Part shown: piece after piece, positions 61,848 through 64,000 of the stretch
Layout: each line of letters begins with the position of its first letter
Numbering within the stretch: the stretch's first letter is position 1
Assembly: GCF_037101375.1 (NCBI RefSeq)
Contig: NZ_AP029019.1
Location: 310,001-374,000 of the forward strand
From: Acidovorax sp. DW039
GTDB lineage: Bacteria; Pseudomonadota; Gammaproteobacteria; Burkholderiales; Burkholderiaceae_C
Length of the DNA: 64,000 bases
Reading direction: 5' to 3'
Program-made: the position numbers and the translations under genes
Notes under the pieces: generated by a model
What the model was told of the DNA's origin: nothing
Databases searched by the model: none
What the model saw: only the letters and a program-made list of their open reading frames with translations

Positions 61848-63540
61848 GAGCGGCCTCCGTCGCTGGGGTGTGGGGTGCGGCGCTACGGGCGGGTGTTGCG
61901 GGGGCTGCTTGCGCACGCTGGGTGAGCTTGCGCGCTGCCAGCAGGGCCACGGCGGCACCCGTCAAGATGAACAGGTCCACGCCTGCCACGGGCCAGTAGC
62001 CCGCGCCCAGTGTCTTGATGAGGTGGTCGCCCGTGGTCACCCAGTTCAGCACCACGGCGCACACGGCCAGCGCGGCAATGGCCCAGCACTGCTCGCGCCA
62101 TGCGGGCGACATGCGGCCTTGCGCCACCGGCGCGCTGCGCCAGAAGGCATGGCCCAGCGCCAGCGCCCAGGTGGCCCAGAAGGCATATTGCTCCAGGCTG
62201 CCACGGTTGGGCCAGCCCGCAGGGATGGCGTCGGGCAGCAGGCGGTTGGCAATCAAAATGCCCAGCGCAGCCAGCACCATGCCCGTCACGGTGGTGGTGG
62301 CCAGTGCGTCCACCACACGCGCGCCCTGGCTGTGTTGCTTGGCATGCTGCTTCTTGCGCTTTTCTACAAAGAAGATGAAGCCCGTGGCAATGCACACGCA
62401 GCCCATCAGCCCGCCCAGCACATACATCCAGCGCAGCAACCAGTGCCTGAAGTGCTGCAGATGCAGCCCGGTGAGGAACTCGTTGACGCTGTTGACGGCG
62501 CTGTGTGGCGGGTCTTCACGCAGCAGCTCGCCGGTGCTGGCCTTGAAGTGGATGCCGTTACCCACCAGTGCAATGCGGTCGGTGCCCGCGCGGTACACGC
62601 TCACGTAGCCATTGGCGTCGCCCACATGCTGCAGTGCTAAAAAGCCCACATCGCCCGCCATGCCCTGCGCGGCCCAGCGGCGCTGCGCCTCGGCCACCAT
62701 CGCATCGACCGAAGCCAGTGGTGCAGGCACCCCGGCGCGTTCGTGCGGCAGGCCGGTCTCGGCGGCTTCAAGCTTTTCGTGCAGCTCGTGCAGCGGCTTG
62801 AGCTGCGTCTCTGCCACCGGGAAGTAGATGCCCGCAAAAATCACCAGCCCCGTGAAGGCAAAGAAGAAGTGGAACGGCAGCGCCAGCACGCCTGTCATGT
62901 TGTGCAGATCCAGCGCGCTGCGCTGCGTGCGCTTGGTGGGGCGAAAGGTGAAGAACTCGCGAAAGAACTTGCGGTGCATGACGACGCCGCTGACCAGCGC
63001 CACCAGCATCATCAGCGCCGCAAAGCCCACGATCCAGGTGCCCAGGTCCTTCCACTGCAGGTTCAGGCTGTAGTGCAGCGGGTAAAAGAACTGGCTGCCT
63101 ACCTTGAGCCGATCGTCCGGCAGGGCAGCGCCAGTGCGCGGGTCAATGGTGCGCAGGCCCCAGGCCACATCGTCGTGGTCTTTGGAGCCCGGCAGCTCGT
63201 AGCCTGCAAACAGGCCCAGTACCGGGTCGCGGTGGGTGGTGTAGGCACCCATGCGCTGGATGGTCTCAAACCGCTCGGGCATGGGCAGGCCGGTCTTGGT
63301 GCGCAGCGCTTCCACGCTCTCGGGTGTGGGCTGCATGCTGTCAAACACCGGGCGCAGCACCTTGTCAAACGAGGGCATGGGCTGCGGCGCAAAGCGCGAC
63401 TGCGGAATCGCCCAGCGGTCAATCTCGCGGTCAAACACCGACAGCGCGCCAAAGAAGAACACCACCATCAGCACAAAGCCCAGGGCCAGGCCAAACCAGG
63501 TGTGCAGCCAGGTCAGCGCCTGGCGAACGTTCTGGAACAT
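61840..63540 (-). CDS. PepSY-associated transmembrane protein
   Basis: A 566-residue inner-membrane protein with a PepSY_TM architecture: HTWFGLALGFVLMVVFFFGA as first helix (about 13-35), a periplasmic domain, then paired helices near 170-200 and 230-265 with HLHN-like DLHNMTGVLALPFHFFFAF, and three to four more at the C-terminus. Members of this family in siderophore clusters probably reduce or release iron from ferric siderophores; this is family knowledge, not shown here. It is in the middle of the DUF3649-PepSY-DUF3325 operon. Confidence 0.9.
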   Translation of the reverse strand: MFQNVRQALTWLHTWFGLALGFVLMVVFFFGALSVFDREIDRWAIPQSRFAPQPMPSFDKVLRPVFDSMQPTPESVEALRTKTGLPMPERFETIQRMGAYTTHRDPVLGLFAGYELPGSKDHDDVAWGLRTIDPRTGAALPDDRLKVGSQFFYPLHYSLNLQWKDLGTWIVGFAALMMLVALVSGVVMHRKFFREFFTFRPTKRTQRSALDLHNMTGVLALPFHFFFAFTGLVIFAGIYFPVAETQLKPLHELHEKLEAAETGLPHERAGVPAPLASVDAMVAEAQRRWAAQGMAGDVGFLALQHVGDANGYVSVYRAGTDRIALVGNGIHFKASTGELLREDPPHSAVNSVNEFLTGLHLQHFRHWLLRWMYVLGGLMGCVCIATGFIFFVEKRKKQHAKQHSQGARVVDALATTTVTGMVLAALGILIANRLLPDAIPAGWPNRGSLEQYAFWATWALALGHAFWRSAPVAQGRMSPAWREQCWAIAALAVCAVVLNWVTTGDHLIKTLGAGYWPVAGVDLFILTGAAVALLAARKLTQRAQAAPATPARSAAPHTPATEAAHA

Positions 63541-63553
63541 CGCAAACCTCCGT

Positions 63554-63856
63554 TCAGACCAGGGCCATCTGCAACAGCGATGCCGCGCCCGCCATCACCC
63601 CTGCACCGCCTGCCAGCACAGCCCACACCCGCGCCAGGTTGCGCGCCGTGAAGGCCCAGCAGAACACGGCCACGTACAACAAGAAGGCCAGCATGGCGCT
63701 CAGATGCTCTGCGTCGTGAAACGACATGCCCAGCGCAAACAACCCCGCCATGGCCAGCGCCACAAAGCCCCAGCAAAAGGCGTAACCCCCCAGCACTGCG
63801 GCGGCGGTGCGCAGCAGCACATGCCATCGGGTGACAGACACAGGTGCAGTGGTCAT
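63554..63856 (-). CDS. DUF3649 membrane protein, first gene of iron operon
   Basis: A 100-residue protein with three hydrophobic segments (about 15-38, 50-70 and 76-97), matching DUF3649 (WGFVALAMAGLFALGMSFHD region). It begins a three-gene operon that ends with DUF3325. Its promoter region contains a Fur-box-like sequence. The siderophore receptor usually found with these genes may lie beyond the window. Confidence 0.85.
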   Translation of the reverse strand: MTTAPVSVTRWHVLLRTAAAVLGGYAFCWGFVALAMAGLFALGMSFHDAEHLSAMLAFLLYVAVFCWAFTARNLARVWAVLAGGAGVMAGAASLLQMALV

Positions 63857-63867
63857 ATATAAAAATA

Positions 63868-63890
63868 AATGAGAATGATTGGCAATTATC
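63868..63890. promoter_or_regulatory. Fur-box-like site
   Basis: AATGAGAATGATTGGCAATT resembles the Fur consensus (repeated NATWAT units, GAGAATGATT as in beta-proteobacterial boxes). It lies 12 to 34 bp upstream of the DUF3649 start codon on the minus strand. Iron-dependent repression of the operon is likely. Confidence 0.65.
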
Positions 63891-64000
63891 TGTGCGAAGC
63901 GCAGATTTGCCCAAATGCGGCGCCAGAGTCCCCGTGTGGTTCAGCAGGTCTGTCAGCCAGGACAATGGATCTGCAGCGGCGTGATCAATAAAGAAATCGC

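Overview
The window is GC-rich and tightly packed with genes. Family content and order (pobA with an AraC-type regulator, a CoA-dependent hydroxycinnamate cluster, a Bug-type TctC binding protein, glnK-amtB, lplT-alr, comM) point to a beta-proteobacterium of the Comamonadaceae, most like Acidovorax. This is inferred from gene content and recognisable intergenic repeats; no database search was run.

Layout. 0-13 kb: the 3' end of a hipA-like gene, a RidA/LysR pair, a ClC antiporter, a beta-lactamase-fold hydrolase, aroK, a YihY membrane protein, a glycine-zipper protein, fpr, and a branched-chain-amino-acid-type ABC importer whose two permeases are fused. 13-16 kb: an EVE gene and two VOC genes divergent from a MocR-type regulator. 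16-37 kb: an aromatic-acid region with pobR-like/pobA, a tannase/feruloyl esterase, an acyl-CoA dehydrogenase, TctC, an SDR, feruloyl-CoA synthase and a crotonase, divergent from two thiolases and a CoA-transferase, with a MarR regulator at the end. Together these could release ferulate or p-coumarate from plant esters, activate it, shorten the side chain by beta-oxidation, and pass 4-hydroxybenzoate to PobA. 37-49 kb: a LysR/SDR pair, comM, a nitrogen-regulated porin-glnK-amtB operon behind a sigma-54 promoter, glcE and glcF split by a DUF1275 gene, an HD-GYP protein and a ProQ/FinO protein. 49-64 kb: GyrI-like, DUF3592 and WYL-regulator genes, glutathione peroxidase, EamA, lplT, alr, two tandem chemoreceptors, a membrane protein, and a Fur-type DUF3649-PepSY-DUF3325 iron cluster.

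The most unusual part is 19.2-23.1 kb, inside the aromatic region. A visibly AT-richer gene encodes a 1014-residue protein with an intact N-terminal calcineurin-like phosphoesterase, a central STAND/NACHT-like P-loop NTPase and a long C-terminal sensor-like region. This is the architecture of a bacterial NLR-like defence protein. It is flanked by decayed second copies of the 3' ends of the two resident neighbours: pobA on the left and the tannase gene on the right. The cassette therefore seems to have arrived with flanks from a related genome that carried it in the same pobA-tannase interval.

Other structure: at least eight copies of a dispersed repeat of about 50 bp supply the last codons and stops of three genes and about 20 in-frame residues of GlcE. 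A long hairpin element lies in the pobR-pobA promoter, with a decayed relative near position 338. Several inverted repeats look like operators, including a matched pair that may define the regulon of the WYL regulator.
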